This document shows positions 46,442-56,025 of a DNA stretch of 64,000 nt, piece by piece; the first letter of the stretch is position 1, and every line of letters begins with the position of its first letter. Where the stretch lies: contig NZ_CAKAKL010000005.1 in assembly GCF_916619195.1 (NCBI RefSeq), positions 62,001 to 126,000 on the forward strand. Reading direction: 5' to 3'. The translations under genes and the position numbers were made by a program. The notes below the pieces were generated by a model. That model saw only the letters and a program-made list of their open reading frames with translations. It had not been told where the DNA came from and made no database searches. The DNA is from Inquilinus sp. Marseille-Q2685 (GTDB taxonomy: Bacteria > Pseudomonadota > Alphaproteobacteria > DSM-16000 > Inquilinaceae).

Positions 46442-46974
46442 CCGCCCACCGCTATGCCATGGCCGAGCTGGGAGGCGACTATGCGCGCGGCGGGGCCGGG
46501 CTGGCGCTGACGGCGCTGCCGCTGATCCTGCTGCCGATGCACTGGATCGTCGCCGTCGCCTTCGCCGCCGCGGCGCTGGTGTTCCTGGCCTTCCTGCTGC
46601 GCACCTGGCTGCGGCACCGGAGCGTGATCGAGGCCGACGACCAGGGCATCGTCGCCCACGGCCCGCTCGGCGTCCGCATCGCCTGGCGCGACCTGACGGG
46701 ATTCCGGCTGCGCTACTTCTCGGTCCGGCGCGACCGCCAGCGCGGCTGGATGCAGCTGGACCTGCGCGGCGGCGGCCGGCGCCTCCGGGTTGAATCCACC
46801 ATCAGCGGCTTCGACGAGATCGTGTCGCGGGCGCATGATGCGGCGGCGGCCAAGGGGCTGCCGATCGACGATTCGAGCCAGGCCAACCTGATGTCTCTCG
46901 GCGTCATCGCGCCCCAGGCCGGGCTGGCCGAGCGCTGGGGCGTTCGCCCAGCCGCCGATGGGCCCGAGGAATGA
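46438..46974 (+). CDS. Two-helix membrane protein with PH-like cytosolic domain
   Basis: A 178-residue protein with two adjacent transmembrane helices (about 19-38 and 40-58) and then a small beta domain (VIEADDQGIVAHGPLGVRI, WRDLTGFRLRYFSV) that resembles bacterial PH domains. A helical tail follows. It is coupled to the deacetylase-like gene (ATGA) and 7 bases before the ABC ATPase. The function is unknown; a scaffold role at the membrane is only a guess. Confidence 0.65.
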   Translation: MTAHRYAMAELGGDYARGGAGLALTALPLILLPMHWIVAVAFAAAALVFLAFLLRTWLRHRSVIEADDQGIVAHGPLGVRIAWRDLTGFRLRYFSVRRDRQRGWMQLDLRGGGRRLRVESTISGFDEIVSRAHDAAAAKGLPIDDSSQANLMSLGVIAPQAGLAERWGVRPAADGPEE

Positions 46975-46981
46975 GGGCGCG

Positions 46982-48871
46982 GTGACCGACATCCTGCGCC
47001 TGCACGACCTGCGCATCGGCTTCGCCGTGCCCGGCGGCACGCTCGAAGCCGTGCGCGGCGTGTCGCTGCGGGTGCCGGCCGGCAAGACCGTCGCCGTGGT
47101 CGGCGAGAGCGGCTCCGGCAAGTCGGTGCTGGCCCAGTCGGTGATGGGCATCCTGCCCAGCAACGGCCGGGTCACCGGCGGCAGGATCCTGTTCAGCGAC
47201 CCGGACAAGCCGGGCACGGTCGTCGACCTGGCGAAGCTGCCGCAGGAAAGCCCTGAATATCGCGACATCCGCGGCGGCCGGATCTCGATGATCTTCCAGG
47301 AGCCGATGACCTCGCTGTCGCCGCTGCACACGGTCGGCAACCAGATCGTCGAGGCGGTGCGGCTGCACCGGCCGGTCGGACCCGCCGAGGCGAGCGACCT
47401 GGCCCGCGAGATGCTGCGGCTGACGGGATTCCCCAACCCCGCCCGGGCGCTGAAGACCTATCCGTTCGAGCTGTCGGGTGGCCTGCGCCAGCGCGCCATG
47501 ATCGCCATGGCGCTGGTCTGCCGCCCCGCGCTCCTGATTGCCGACGAGCCGACCACCGCGCTCGACGTCACCATCCAGGCCCAGATCCTGAAGCTGATGC
47601 TGGACCTGCAGGCCGAGCTGGGGATGGCGATCATGATCATCACCCACGACCTCGGCATCGTCGCCAACATCGCCGACGAGGTGGTGGTGATGTATCGCGG
47701 CGAGGTGATGGAATCCGGCCCGATCGGCCCGATCTTCACCGATCCCGGCCACCCCTATCTGAAGGCGCTGCTGCGGGCGGTGCCGCGCTTCGACATGGGG
47801 CATGAGCGGCTGATGCCGATCCGCGAGATCCGCCAGGCCGACGGCCACATGATGGGAACCGGCAAGAAGGCCTGGACCGAGGCGGCGGAGGCGGCCGGCC
47901 CGCTGCTCAAGGTCGAAGGCGTGTCGAAGACCTTCGCCATCCGCAACAGCGGCCTGTTCGGCGGCGGCCAGGAGGAGCGGATCAAGGCGGTCGACGACGT
48001 CTCCTTCGCCATCCGCCGGGGCGAGTGCCTGGGCCTCGTCGGCGAATCCGGCTGCGGCAAGACCACCCTGTCGAAGATCCTGATGCGGGCGCTGACGCCG
48101 GATGAGGGCAGCATCCGCTTCAACGACCACGGCAAGCCGGTCGACGTGCTGGATCTCGAGGGCGAGGATCTCAAGGCCTTCCGCCCGCGCATGCAGTTCA
48201 TCTTCCAGGACCCGTTCAGCTCGCTGAACCCGCGGATGACGGTGTTCGACATCCTGACCGAGCCCCTGACCATCCACGGCATCGGCACCGCGGCCGAACG
48301 CAAGGCGATCGCCAAGGAGCTGATGGGGCTGGTCGGGCTCGACATCCGTCACCTGCAGCGCTATCCGCACAGCTTCTCCGGCGGCCAGCGCCAGCGCATC
48401 GGCATCGCCCGGGCGCTGGCGCTGCGCCCCGACCTGATCATCTGCGACGAGCCGGTCTCGGCGCTCGACGTCTCGATCCAGGCCCAGATCCTGAACCTGC
48501 TGAAGGACCTCAAGGACCGCCTCGGCCTGACCTATCTGTTCATCAGCCACAACCTGGCGGTGGTCGACTACATCGCCGACCGGATCATGGTGATGTGCCG
48601 CGGCCGGGTGGTGGAGATGGCGCCGCGCGCCTCGCTGTTCGCCCGGCCGGTGCATCCCTACACCAAGGCGCTGCTGGCCGCCGTGCCCGCCCCGGACCCG
48701 GCGCGTCGCCTGGATTTCGCGGCGCTGATGGGCGGCCGCGCCTCCGACCCCGGCGCGTGGCCCGCGCCCTTCACCCTGGGACCCGACCGGCCGGGGCGCC
48801 TGGTCGAGGTCGACAAGGGCCATTTCGTCCGCGCCACCGAAGCGCCGGCGCTGGAGCTGGTGGCGTCATGA
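46982..48871 (+). CDS. ABC importer ATPase with two fused NBDs (Dpp/Opp/Yej type)
   Basis: A 629-residue protein with two complete ATPase domains. The first has Walker A GESGSGKS (about 41-48), signature LSGGLRQR and Walker [13 protein letters not shown]. The second has Walker A GESGCGKT (about 353-360), [13 protein letters not shown], signature FSGGQRQR and Walker [13 protein letters not shown]. Each ends in an oligopeptide-type C-terminal extension ([16 protein letters not shown]). The GTG at 46982 is preferred for its position after AATGAGGG. It powers the importer formed by the next three genes, with which it is translationally coupled. Confidence 0.9.
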   Translation: MTDILRLHDLRIGFAVPGGTLEAVRGVSLRVPAGKTVAVVGESGSGKSVLAQSVMGILPSNGRVTGGRILFSDPDKPGTVVDLAKLPQESPEYRDIRGGRISMIFQEPMTSLSPLHTVGNQIVEAVRLHRPVGPAEASDLAREMLRLTGFPNPARALKTYPFELSGGLRQRAMIAMALVCRPALLIADEPTTALDVTIQAQILKLMLDLQAELGMAIMIITHDLGIVANIADEVVVMYRGEVMESGPIGPIFTDPGHPYLKALLRAVPRFDMGHERLMPIREIRQADGHMMGTGKKAWTEAAEAAGPLLKVEGVSKTFAIRNSGLFGGGQEERIKAVDDVSFAIRRGECLGLVGESGCGKTTLSKILMRALTPDEGSIRFNDHGKPVDVLDLEGEDLKAFRPRMQFIFQDPFSSLNPRMTVFDILTEPLTIHGIGTAAERKAIAKELMGLVGLDIRHLQRYPHSFSGGQRQRIGIARALALRPDLIICDEPVSALDVSIQAQILNLLKDLKDRLGLTYLFISHNLAVVDYIADRIMVMCRGRVVEMAPRASLFARPVHPYTKALLAAVPAPDPARRLDFAALMGGRASDPGAWPAPFTLGPDRPGRLVEVDKGHFVRATEAPALELVAS

Positions 48872-50769
48872 CCCGGTGGCTTGGCCTTCTCGCGATCCTC
48901 CTCGGCCTCGCCCCGGCCCTGCCCGCGGCGGCCGGCCCGGCGCTGGTCGAGACGCCGATGTATGTGCAGGACGTCGCCGCGGGCAAGCTGCCGCCGGTGG
49001 CGCAGCGCGTGCCGCAGGCGCCGTCGGTGGTCGACATGGCGGCGGAGGGCAAGCAGCCGGGCCGCCAGGGCGGCGAGATCGCCTGGATGGTCGCGCGATC
49101 CCGCGACATCCGGATCATGAACACCTACGCCTATGCCCGGCTGGTCGGCTACGGCCCCGACTTCAAGCTGCACCCGGACATCCTGCAGTCGGTCGATGTC
49201 GAGGGCGAGAAGGTGTTCACCCTGCATCTGCGGCCCGGCCACAGATGGTCCGACGGCCAGCCCTTCACCAGCGAGGATTTCCGCTTCTCCTGGGAGGACA
49301 TGGAGCTGAACAAGGAGCTCTCGCCCTATGGCCCGGACACCCGGCTGCTGGTCGAGGGCGAGCCGCCGAAGGTCGAGTATCCGGATGCGCAGACCGTCCG
49401 CTTCTCCTGGTCCAGGCCGAATCCGGAGTTCCTGCCGGCGCTCGCCGGTCCCGCGCCGCTCTACCTGTTCGCACCGGCACACTACCTGAAGCAGTTCCAC
49501 AAGGCATACGCCGACCCCAAGGCCCTGGAGGCGCTGGTCAAGGAGTCGGGCATGCGGAACTGGGTGGCGCTGTTCAACCTGCGCAGCAAGCTGATCGACG
49601 CCGCCAATCCTGACCTGCCGCAGCTGGAGCCCTGGGTGAACACCACCAAGGCGCCGGCCGACCGCTTCGTCTTCGTCCGCAACCCCTATTACCACCGGGT
49701 CGACAGCCAGGGCCGGCAGCTGCCCTATCTCGACCGGGTCATCGTCAATGTGGTCGAGGGCTCGCTGATCCCGGCCAAGGCCGGCGCCGGCGACGCCGAC
49801 CTGCAGCAGCGCGGCCTGCGTTTCGACAATATCAGCTTCCTCAAGGCCGGCCAGGCCGCCGGCCAGTACAAGGTGCGGCTGTGGACCACGGCGCTGGGGT
49901 CCGAGGTCGCCCTCTATCCGAACATGAACTGCAACGACAGGGACTGGCGGGCGCTGAACCGGGACGTCCGCTTCCGCCGCGCCTTGTCGCTGGCGATCAA
50001 CCGCGACGAGATCAACCAGGTGGTGTTCTTCGGCCTGGCCCGGCCGAGCCAGAACACGGTGCTGCCGGAATCGCCCTTCTACGACCCGGCGCTGGCGACG
50101 GAGTGGACCCAGTTCGACCTGGCCAAGGCCAACGCCCTGCTCGACGAGGCCGGCCTGTCGAAGCGCGACAGCGACGGCATCCGGCTGATGCCGAACGGCC
50201 GCCGGCTGGAGATCGTCATCGAAAGCAACGGCGAGCGCAGCCTCGAGGCCGACATCCTGCAGCTGATCCGGGACACATGGGCCAAGATCGGCGTCGCCCT
50301 CTACACCACGACATCGCAACGCGACGTGTTCCTGCAGCGGATCTTCTCCGGCGACGCGGTGATGTCCGTGTGGACCGGCATCGACAACGCGCTGGTGACG
50401 CCGACGACGGTGCCGTCGGGCCTGGCGCCGGTCGACCAGAACTGGCTGCAATACCCGAAATGGGGCCAGTACGAGCAGACCCGGGGGACCGCCGGGGAGA
50501 AGCCGGACGAGCCCTTCGCCGAACAGCTGATGGCGCTGTACGGCGAATGGCGCAGCACCGCCGACAAGGACCGTCGCGACGCCATCATCCGCGAGATGAT
50601 CCGGATCCAGTCGGACCAGGTGACCTCGATCGGCACGGTGCAGGGCGTGCTGGCCCCGGTGGTGGTCAAGAACCGGCTGCACAACGTGCCGGAGAAGGGG
50701 ATCCTGTCCTGGGACCCGGGCGCGCATTTCGGCATCTATCACCCCGACACGTTCTGGGTGGACCCATGA
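48868..50769 (+). CDS. Family-5 ABC substrate-binding protein
   Basis: A 633-residue periplasmic protein with a Sec signal (LAILLGLAPALPAAAG). The SBP_bac_5 fold is clear: LHPDILQSVDVEGEKVFTLHLRPGHRWSDGQPF (about 95-130), NPYYHRVDSQGRQLPYLDR and VRFRRALSLAINRDEIN. Family members bind peptides, oligosaccharides or other large solutes; this one has an N-terminal extension (ETPMYVQDVAAGKLPPVAQR) before the family domain. It overlaps the ATPase gene by 4 bases. The ligand is unknown; the upstream glycan genes make a saccharide worth considering. Confidence 0.88.
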   Translation: MTRWLGLLAILLGLAPALPAAAGPALVETPMYVQDVAAGKLPPVAQRVPQAPSVVDMAAEGKQPGRQGGEIAWMVARSRDIRIMNTYAYARLVGYGPDFKLHPDILQSVDVEGEKVFTLHLRPGHRWSDGQPFTSEDFRFSWEDMELNKELSPYGPDTRLLVEGEPPKVEYPDAQTVRFSWSRPNPEFLPALAGPAPLYLFAPAHYLKQFHKAYADPKALEALVKESGMRNWVALFNLRSKLIDAANPDLPQLEPWVNTTKAPADRFVFVRNPYYHRVDSQGRQLPYLDRVIVNVVEGSLIPAKAGAGDADLQQRGLRFDNISFLKAGQAAGQYKVRLWTTALGSEVALYPNMNCNDRDWRALNRDVRFRRALSLAINRDEINQVVFFGLARPSQNTVLPESPFYDPALATEWTQFDLAKANALLDEAGLSKRDSDGIRLMPNGRRLEIVIESNGERSLEADILQLIRDTWAKIGVALYTTTSQRDVFLQRIFSGDAVMSVWTGIDNALVTPTTVPSGLAPVDQNWLQYPKWGQYEQTRGTAGEKPDEPFAEQLMALYGEWRSTADKDRRDAIIREMIRIQSDQVTSIGTVQGVLAPVVVKNRLHNVPEKGILSWDPGAHFGIYHPDTFWVDP

Positions 50770-50803
50770 TGGCGGGGACGGAGATGATCCGGGCGATGAC
50801 GCC

Positions 50804-51802
50804 ATGCTGAGCTACATCGCCCGGCGCATCCTGGTGATGATCCCGACTCTGCTCGCGATCAGCTTCATCAGCTTCGCCATCATCCAGCTGCCGCCTGGCG
50901 ACTACCTGACCACCATGGTCAACGAGCTGCGCAGCCGCGGCGAGTCGCTGGACCCTAACCAGCTGCAGTTCCTGCGGCAGAACTACGGGCTCGACCAGCC
51001 CTTCCTGCTGCAGTACCTGGCCTGGCTGGGCAACGCGCTGCGCGGCGATTTCGGCTGGTCGTTCGAATACAACATGCCGGTGACCGCGGTGGTCGGCGAC
51101 CGCATGTTCCTGACCATCCTTTTGACCTTCGCCACCACGCTGTTCATCTGGGTGGTGTCGTTCCCGATCGGGATCTATTCGGCGACCCACCAGTACAGCC
51201 TCGGCGACTACGGGCTGACCTTCCTGGGGTTCCTCGGCCTGGCGACGCCGAACTTCCTGCTGGCCCTGGTGCTGCTGTACCTCGCCAACCAGTGGTTCGG
51301 CATCTCGATCGGCGGGCTGATGGACCCGAAATACCTGGACCAGCCGATGAGCTGGGCCAAGTTCGTCTCGGTGCTGGGCCATCTCTGGGTGCCGGTGATC
51401 GTGATCGGCACCTCCGGCACCGCGGCGATGATCCGGCGGCTGCGCGCCAACCTGCTGGACGAGCTGCAGAAGCAGTACTACGTCACCGCCCTGGCCAAGG
51501 GCATGAAGCGGAACCGGGCACTGCTGAAATACCCGCTGCGCATGGCGCTGAACCCGTTCATCGCCGATATCGGCAACATCCTGCCGCATCTGATCTCCGG
51601 CGCCACCATCGTCTCGGTGGTGCTGAACCTGCCCACCGCCGGCCCGCTGCTGCTGTCGGCGCTGCAGAGTCAGGACATGTACCTCGCGGGCTCCTTCGTG
51701 CTGTGGCTGGCGGTTCTGACGGTGATCGGCACGCTGGTCTCGGACCTGGCGCTGGCGGCGCTCGATCCCCGCATCCGCCTGTCGGGAGGGGCCGTGAAGT
51801 GA
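50804..51802 (+). CDS. ABC importer permease, DppB type
   Basis: A 332-residue permease. The N-terminus MLSYIARRILVMIPTLLAIS is typical of DppB/OppB, six transmembrane segments follow, and the EAA loop reads ELQKQYYVTALAKGMKRN. It lies 34 bases after the binding protein gene and overlaps the next permease by 4 bases (GTGA). It forms the channel together with the DppC-type subunit. Confidence 0.9.
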   Translation: MLSYIARRILVMIPTLLAISFISFAIIQLPPGDYLTTMVNELRSRGESLDPNQLQFLRQNYGLDQPFLLQYLAWLGNALRGDFGWSFEYNMPVTAVVGDRMFLTILLTFATTLFIWVVSFPIGIYSATHQYSLGDYGLTFLGFLGLATPNFLLALVLLYLANQWFGISIGGLMDPKYLDQPMSWAKFVSVLGHLWVPVIVIGTSGTAAMIRRLRANLLDELQKQYYVTALAKGMKRNRALLKYPLRMALNPFIADIGNILPHLISGATIVSVVLNLPTAGPLLLSALQSQDMYLAGSFVLWLAVLTVIGTLVSDLALAALDPRIRLSGGAVK

Positions 51803-52962
51803 GCGACGTTCCCCGCGAGCCCCGGCACTACGTCAACCCCGCGCCCTGGGACCCCTATCTCGAGGCGCCGCTGACGGCCCAGCAGGAGCGCTATTTCCTG
51901 GCCTCGCAATGGCGGATCATGTGGTGGAAGCTGAAGCGCCACCGCCTGGCCGCGATCTCCGGCGTGGTGCTGCTCCTGGCCTATCTCTCGATCCTGGTCA
52001 GCGAGGTCCTGGCGCCCTACGGCCTCGACAGCCGCCACACCGGCCACATCTACGCGCCGCCGCAGCAGGTGCGGTTCTTCCACGAGGGCAGCTTCGTCGG
52101 CCCCTTCGTCTACGGCTACCAGTATTCCCTCGACATGGAGTCGATGCGGCGGGTCTACACCGAGGACCGGTCGCAGCCGCAGAAGCTGCGCTTCTTCTGC
52201 CGCGGCGACGGCTATCGGTTCTGGGGGATGTTCGAGGCCGACTTCCACCTGGTCTGCCCGCCGGAGCGCGGCACCTTCTTCCTGCTCGGCACCGACCGGC
52301 TGGGCCGCGACATGCTGAGCCGCATCCTCTACGGCGCCCGGATCTCGCTGACCGTCGGCCTGCTCGGCATCACCGTCAGCTTCGTGCTGGGCATCGTCAT
52401 CGGCGGCCTGGCCGGCTATTACGGCGGCTGGATCGACAACGTCGTCAACCGGCTGATCGAGGTGATCCAGAGCTTCCCGCAGCTGCCGCTGTGGATGGCG
52501 CTGTCGGCCGCGCTGCCGGTGACCTGGAGCCCGATCCTGGTGTTCATGGGCATCACCATCATCCTCGGCCTGGTGGAGTGGACCGGGCTGGCGCGGTCGG
52601 TGCGGTCGAAGCTGCTGGCCCTGCGCGAGGAGGATTTCTGCGTCGCCGCCCAGCTGATGGGTGCGCGGCCGCGGCGGATCATCTTCCGCCACCTGCTGCC
52701 GAGCTTCATGAGCCACCTGATCGCCTCGGCCACGCTGACCATCCCGGGCATGATCCTGGGCGAGACCGCTCTCAGCTTCCTCAATCTCGGCCTCCGACCC
52801 CCGGTCACCAGCTGGGGCGTGCTGCTGAACGAGGCGCAGAACATCAACGTCGTCGCGCTCTACCCCTGGCTCTTGATGCCTGTGCTGCCGGTGATCATCG
52901 TGGTGCTGGCCTTCCAGTTCTTCGGCGACGGCCTGCGCGACGCCGCGGACCCGTACCGGTAG
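51799..52962 (+). CDS. ABC importer permease, DppC type with long periplasmic insertion
   Basis: A 387-residue permease. After a cytosolic N-terminus (about 45 residues) and the first helix (about 50-70) there is a periplasmic stretch of roughly 90 residues (with YAPPQQVRFFHEGSFVGPFV and RFFCRGDGYRF). The standard core follows: LLGTDRLGRDMLSRILYGAR, five more helices, and the EAA loop EEDFCVAAQLMGARPRRI. The long insertion recalls YejE-like subunits. The GTG start overlaps the preceding stop. It is the last gene of the long operon. Confidence 0.88.
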   Translation: MSDVPREPRHYVNPAPWDPYLEAPLTAQQERYFLASQWRIMWWKLKRHRLAAISGVVLLLAYLSILVSEVLAPYGLDSRHTGHIYAPPQQVRFFHEGSFVGPFVYGYQYSLDMESMRRVYTEDRSQPQKLRFFCRGDGYRFWGMFEADFHLVCPPERGTFFLLGTDRLGRDMLSRILYGARISLTVGLLGITVSFVLGIVIGGLAGYYGGWIDNVVNRLIEVIQSFPQLPLWMALSAALPVTWSPILVFMGITIILGLVEWTGLARSVRSKLLALREEDFCVAAQLMGARPRRIIFRHLLPSFMSHLIASATLTIPGMILGETALSFLNLGLRPPVTSWGVLLNEAQNINVVALYPWLLMPVLPVIIVVLAFQFFGDGLRDAADPYR

Positions 52963-53032
52963 GGTCGCCGCAGCGATCGGCGACGGGACGGCGTGAGGAG
53001 TGCGGCGAGGGGCGGAGCAGAGCCGTAATGCG

Positions 53033-53269
53033 TTACACTTCGATCAGTCCAAGCCGGGTCTCGATCCGATCGAGACGGTCGTGCACCCGATCAAAGCGGC
53101 CGCCGATCTCGGCGCGAAATTCCGCGCTCTCGCGCTCGATATGGGCGACATGCTGCTCGATGGCGGCCAGGCCGACACGCTGTTCCCGCTGCTCAGCGCG
53201 AATCTCGCCGAGCTGAGCTTGGATCGAGCGCAGGATTTCGACGACGAGATTGTCGGATTGGTCGGTCAT
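53033..53269 (-). CDS. Small coiled-coil protein
   Basis: A 78-residue, highly charged protein that is heptad-patterned almost throughout (ILRSIQAQLGEIRAEQREQR, then RFDRVHDRLDRIETRLGLIE). Such short coiled-coil proteins are common in alphaproteobacteria and have no known function. It lies between the importer operon and the methyltransferase. A reading frame on the opposite strand here is considered a shadow. Confidence 0.6.
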   Translation of the reverse strand: MTDQSDNLVVEILRSIQAQLGEIRAEQREQRVGLAAIEQHVAHIERESAEFRAEIGGRFDRVHDRLDRIETRLGLIEV

Positions 53270-53311
53270 GGCAGGCGCACCATAGCACGAATCAGCTGAC
53301 CGTGCGGGCCC

Positions 53312-54208
53312 TCACAAGTAAGCCAGCGGCTGCGCCGCCTTCTCCAGCCACAGGCTGGTCTCGGGCGTGCCGTCGCGCAGCGGCAGCTGGCCGACCACCG
53401 TGGCCGCCACCTTCTCCGCCATCCGCGTCGCCGCATAGTGGCTGGCGAAGACCGGCTTGAAGCCGCCGGCGGTCAGCAACGGCGCCACCACCTGCTGCTC
53501 GTTGTAGCCGCGCCAGCCCCATTCGTCCGGATAGGGGTCGGGCAGGCAGATGTCGTGGATATGCACCAGCACGCCCGGCGGCAGGCAGGGCAGCACCTGG
53601 TTCATCAGGAAGTCCACATCGGTGCCGGGCATGGCGATGTGGCTGGAATCGATGAACAGGATGTCGCCTTCGGCCAGGTCGCGGTACGGCTCGGTCCCGG
53701 CCTCCTGCACCGTCTGCTCGAGATGGGTGATGCCGAGCTCGGCGATCGCCGCCCGCGGCGCGGGGTCGATGGCGGTGAACTCCAGCGCCAGGTCGCCGTC
53801 GACCGCCGCCCGGATCATGAAGCGGGTGGAGTGGCCGGAGCCGACCTCGACGATCCGGGCCGGCTGCCGCGCCCGCACCATGGCATAGGCCGCTGCGGCG
53901 TCGAGCCGGGCGAACCAGCCCTGGTCCCAGCGCGGCTGCGGCGGCGGCGATTCGCGCTCGGTGGCGCCGATCTTCAGGAGCGCGTCGCGATAGGAGTCGA
54001 TGACGTCGAGCACGGCCTGGAACACCGGCTCGGAGGTGCGGAACAGCGCCTCGTGCCCGGCATAGGGCAGGAGCGTGTCCGGCACCTCGTCGGCGTAGCT
54101 GCAGGGGATGAAGAAGCCCTTCGGCTGGCGGCCGAACAGGGTGGCGAGGCCCAGGCGCCAGCGTCGCAGGCGGCGGCCGAAATCAGGGGGAACGGTGTTC
54201 GAGCTCAA
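53312..54208 (-). CDS. SAM-dependent methyltransferase (Methyltransf_24-like)
   Basis: A 298-residue protein with a helical N-terminal part and a class I methyltransferase core. The SAM motif is RIVEVGSGHSTRFMI (about 118-132), the acidic residue is in FTAIDPAP, and GDILFIDSSH marks the motif after strand 4. LVHIHDICLPDPYPDEWGWR follows in the position of the catalytic loop in the Methyltransf_24 group. The ATG overlaps the stop of the upstream MBL gene (54205-54208), so the two are co-translated. The substrate is unknown. Confidence 0.8.
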   Translation of the reverse strand: MSSNTVPPDFGRRLRRWRLGLATLFGRQPKGFFIPCSYADEVPDTLLPYAGHEALFRTSEPVFQAVLDVIDSYRDALLKIGATERESPPPQPRWDQGWFARLDAAAAYAMVRARQPARIVEVGSGHSTRFMIRAAVDGDLALEFTAIDPAPRAAIAELGITHLEQTVQEAGTEPYRDLAEGDILFIDSSHIAMPGTDVDFLMNQVLPCLPPGVLVHIHDICLPDPYPDEWGWRGYNEQQVVAPLLTAGGFKPVFASHYAATRMAEKVAATVVGQLPLRDGTPETSLWLEKAAQPLAYL

Positions 54209-55038
54209 GGGTGCAACGTCATGCCTTCATGCGCGACCAGCGTCCCGGGACGCCGGCGGTCGGCGGCATCCGCGATCCGGTCCAGGAACGCGTCATCGTG
54301 ATTGGGATCGTGGTGGAACAGCACGACCCGGCCGACATCCGCCGCATCCGCGAGCTTGAGTGCCTCCTGCCAGGTCGAATGGCCCCAGCCGACAAATCTC
54401 GGATACTCCTCATCCGTGAACATGGCGTCATACACCATGATGTCGGCGCCGCGAACGAAATCGGCGATGACCTGGTCCACCCCGTCCGGCCGGTGCTCGG
54501 TGTCGGTGATGATGCAGATGCTCTTGCCCCCGACATCGATGCGGTAGCCGCAGGCGAGGTTCGGGTGGTTGAGCCAGCAGGTGTTGAGCGTGATGCCCGG
54601 GAAGGGCTCCATCGGGGTGCCGCAGTCGAAATCGTGATACTCGCAGTCCTGGAAGACGCCGATCGGCACCGGGAACAGCGGCGCCATCATCGTCTCGCAC
54701 AACACCGAATAGATCGATTTGTTCTGCGGTTTCAGGTGGCCCGCCCAAAACCGCACCTTGCGGCCCTTGGCGTAGGCCGGCTTGAAGAACGGCACGCCGC
54801 AGACATGGTCCCAATGGGTGTGGGTGAAGAACACGTCGACATCCGGCCGCCCCTCCTCCATCAGCCGATGGCCGAGGTCGCGCAGGCCGGTGCCGCCGTC
54901 GATGACCAGCAGGTCGTCGCCGCGCCGGATCTCGATACAGCTCGTGTTCCCGCCGTAGCGCATGTTGCAGGAGGCCGGGCAGGCGATGCTGCCGCGAACA
55001 CCCCAGAACCGGAGCATAAGGTCGCTCGTCTTCGCCAT
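54205..55038 (-). CDS. MBL-fold metallo-hydrolase, cytosolic
   Basis: A 277-residue metallo-beta-lactamase-fold protein of the group that starts FWGVRGSIACP and has YGGNTSCIEI. The metal motif HTHWDH (73-78) is preceded by LLVIDGGTGLRDLG. Further ligands are in ITDTEHRP, VYDAMFTDEEYP, GWGHSTW and FHHDPNHDD. The pattern resembles phosphodiesterase-type MBL proteins (PhnP/RNase Z relatives). No signal peptide is present. The start at 55038 is chosen because the conserved fold begins at residue 8. It is followed immediately by the methyltransferase. Confidence 0.82.
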   Translation of the reverse strand: MAKTSDLMLRFWGVRGSIACPASCNMRYGGNTSCIEIRRGDDLLVIDGGTGLRDLGHRLMEEGRPDVDVFFTHTHWDHVCGVPFFKPAYAKGRKVRFWAGHLKPQNKSIYSVLCETMMAPLFPVPIGVFQDCEYHDFDCGTPMEPFPGITLNTCWLNHPNLACGYRIDVGGKSICIITDTEHRPDGVDQVIADFVRGADIMVYDAMFTDEEYPRFVGWGHSTWQEALKLADAADVGRVVLFHHDPNHDDAFLDRIADAADRRRPGTLVAHEGMTLHP

Positions 55039-55130
55039 AGGCGCGTCAGTCTGACTCTCGGCGCGCGGGAAACCATCCGTCACGTCCGAGGACGCCGGCG
55101 GAGGAAACTGTCGCGCACCGAGTCGCACGA

Positions 55131-55154
55131 GTCGAGAAAAAAGGTTTTTTCGAC
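55131..55154 (-). terminator. A/T-tract hairpin between regulator and MBL genes
   Basis: GTCGAGAAAAAA and TTTTTTCGAC pair around GG. The position, about 70 bases beyond the regulator stop, with U- and A-tracts on either strand, suits an intrinsic terminator. Confidence 0.6.
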
Positions 55155-55221
55155 ATGTTGATGGTGAACCACGGCCAGCGCCCCGCGTCTGTGTCGCCCG
55201 TCACAGGATGCGCCGCCGGCT

Positions 55222-55971
55222 TCACTGCCCGTTCTCCTCGCCCGGCGCCGGGCCGCCCAGGGCATAGCCGCCAGGGACGGTCAGCAGCAGCGCCGGCCGC
55301 GCCGGGTCGGCCTCGATCTTGCGCCGCAGACGATAGATATGGGTCTCCACCGTGTGAGTGGCGACCCCTGAGGCGTAGCCCCAGACGGCGTCGAGCAGGG
55401 CGTCGCGCGACACCGTCGCGCCGTTCTGCCGCCGCAGATGGCGCAGGATCTCCGCCTCCTTGGCGGTCAAGCGGATCTCCCGGCCGTCGCCGGCATGGAC
55501 CAGGCGCAGGCCGGTGGGGTCGAAGCGGTACGGTCCGAGATCCGGATCCGGCCGGGCCTGGCCGCGCCGCGCCAGGGCAGCCCGCAGGCTGGTCAGCAGC
55601 ACGCCGATCCGGATCGGCGGGCGCAGCGTCGCATCGGCGTCGGCGAAGCGGTCGGCCCGGTCGCCGATGGCCAGGATCGGCCCGGCCAGTCCGGAAGAGC
55701 GCAGCCGGCCGCACAGCGTCTCCGGCGCCGGCCCACCGTCGTCCTCCGCCCCGTCGAGGATGGCATCATCGATGATCGCGGCGGCGAACTCGCCCCCGCT
55801 GGCCGCAGCCCGGGCGACGGCGGCCTCGGCGGCCGCCGCCACTGCCACCGCCGTGGGGACGAAATCGGCCGACGCCGCGAACTGCTCGCCCAGCAGCGCG
55901 CGCAGCGCGCTGTTGCCGCAGGCGAGAAGAAGCCGTTTTCTGACGTCGGGCGTGTCGGATGCGATGGCCAT
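55222..55971 (-). CDS. OmpR-type transcription factor with degenerate receiver domain
   Basis: A 249-residue protein. The C-terminal part (about 150-240) is a clear winged-helix OmpR/PhoB domain (IRLTAKEAEILRHLRRQNG, THTVETHIYRLRRKIE, LLTVPGGYALGG). The N-terminal part has receiver-like length, but the acidic pair after the first strand is replaced (RLLLACGN) and the conserved Lys is absent (LRPPIRIG). An Asp-rich segment (IIDDAILDGAEDDGG) is in the phospho-acceptor region. It probably works without phosphorylation. No histidine kinase gene is adjacent. Confidence 0.8.
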   Translation of the reverse strand: MAIASDTPDVRKRLLLACGNSALRALLGEQFAASADFVPTAVAVAAAAEAAVARAAASGGEFAAAIIDDAILDGAEDDGGPAPETLCGRLRSSGLAGPILAIGDRADRFADADATLRPPIRIGVLLTSLRAALARRGQARPDPDLGPYRFDPTGLRLVHAGDGREIRLTAKEAEILRHLRRQNGATVSRDALLDAVWGYASGVATHTVETHIYRLRRKIEADPARPALLLTVPGGYALGGPAPGEENGQ

Positions 55972-56025
55972 GGGCGGGCAATCTAGCACGGCCGGCGGAG
56001 ATGGCGACCGAGAGGAGGCGAAGCG

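Noticed and set aside
52980-53299. A 99-codon plus-strand frame across 53000-53299
   Set aside because: It is antisense to the coiled-coil gene, whose heptad pattern is convincing on the minus strand.
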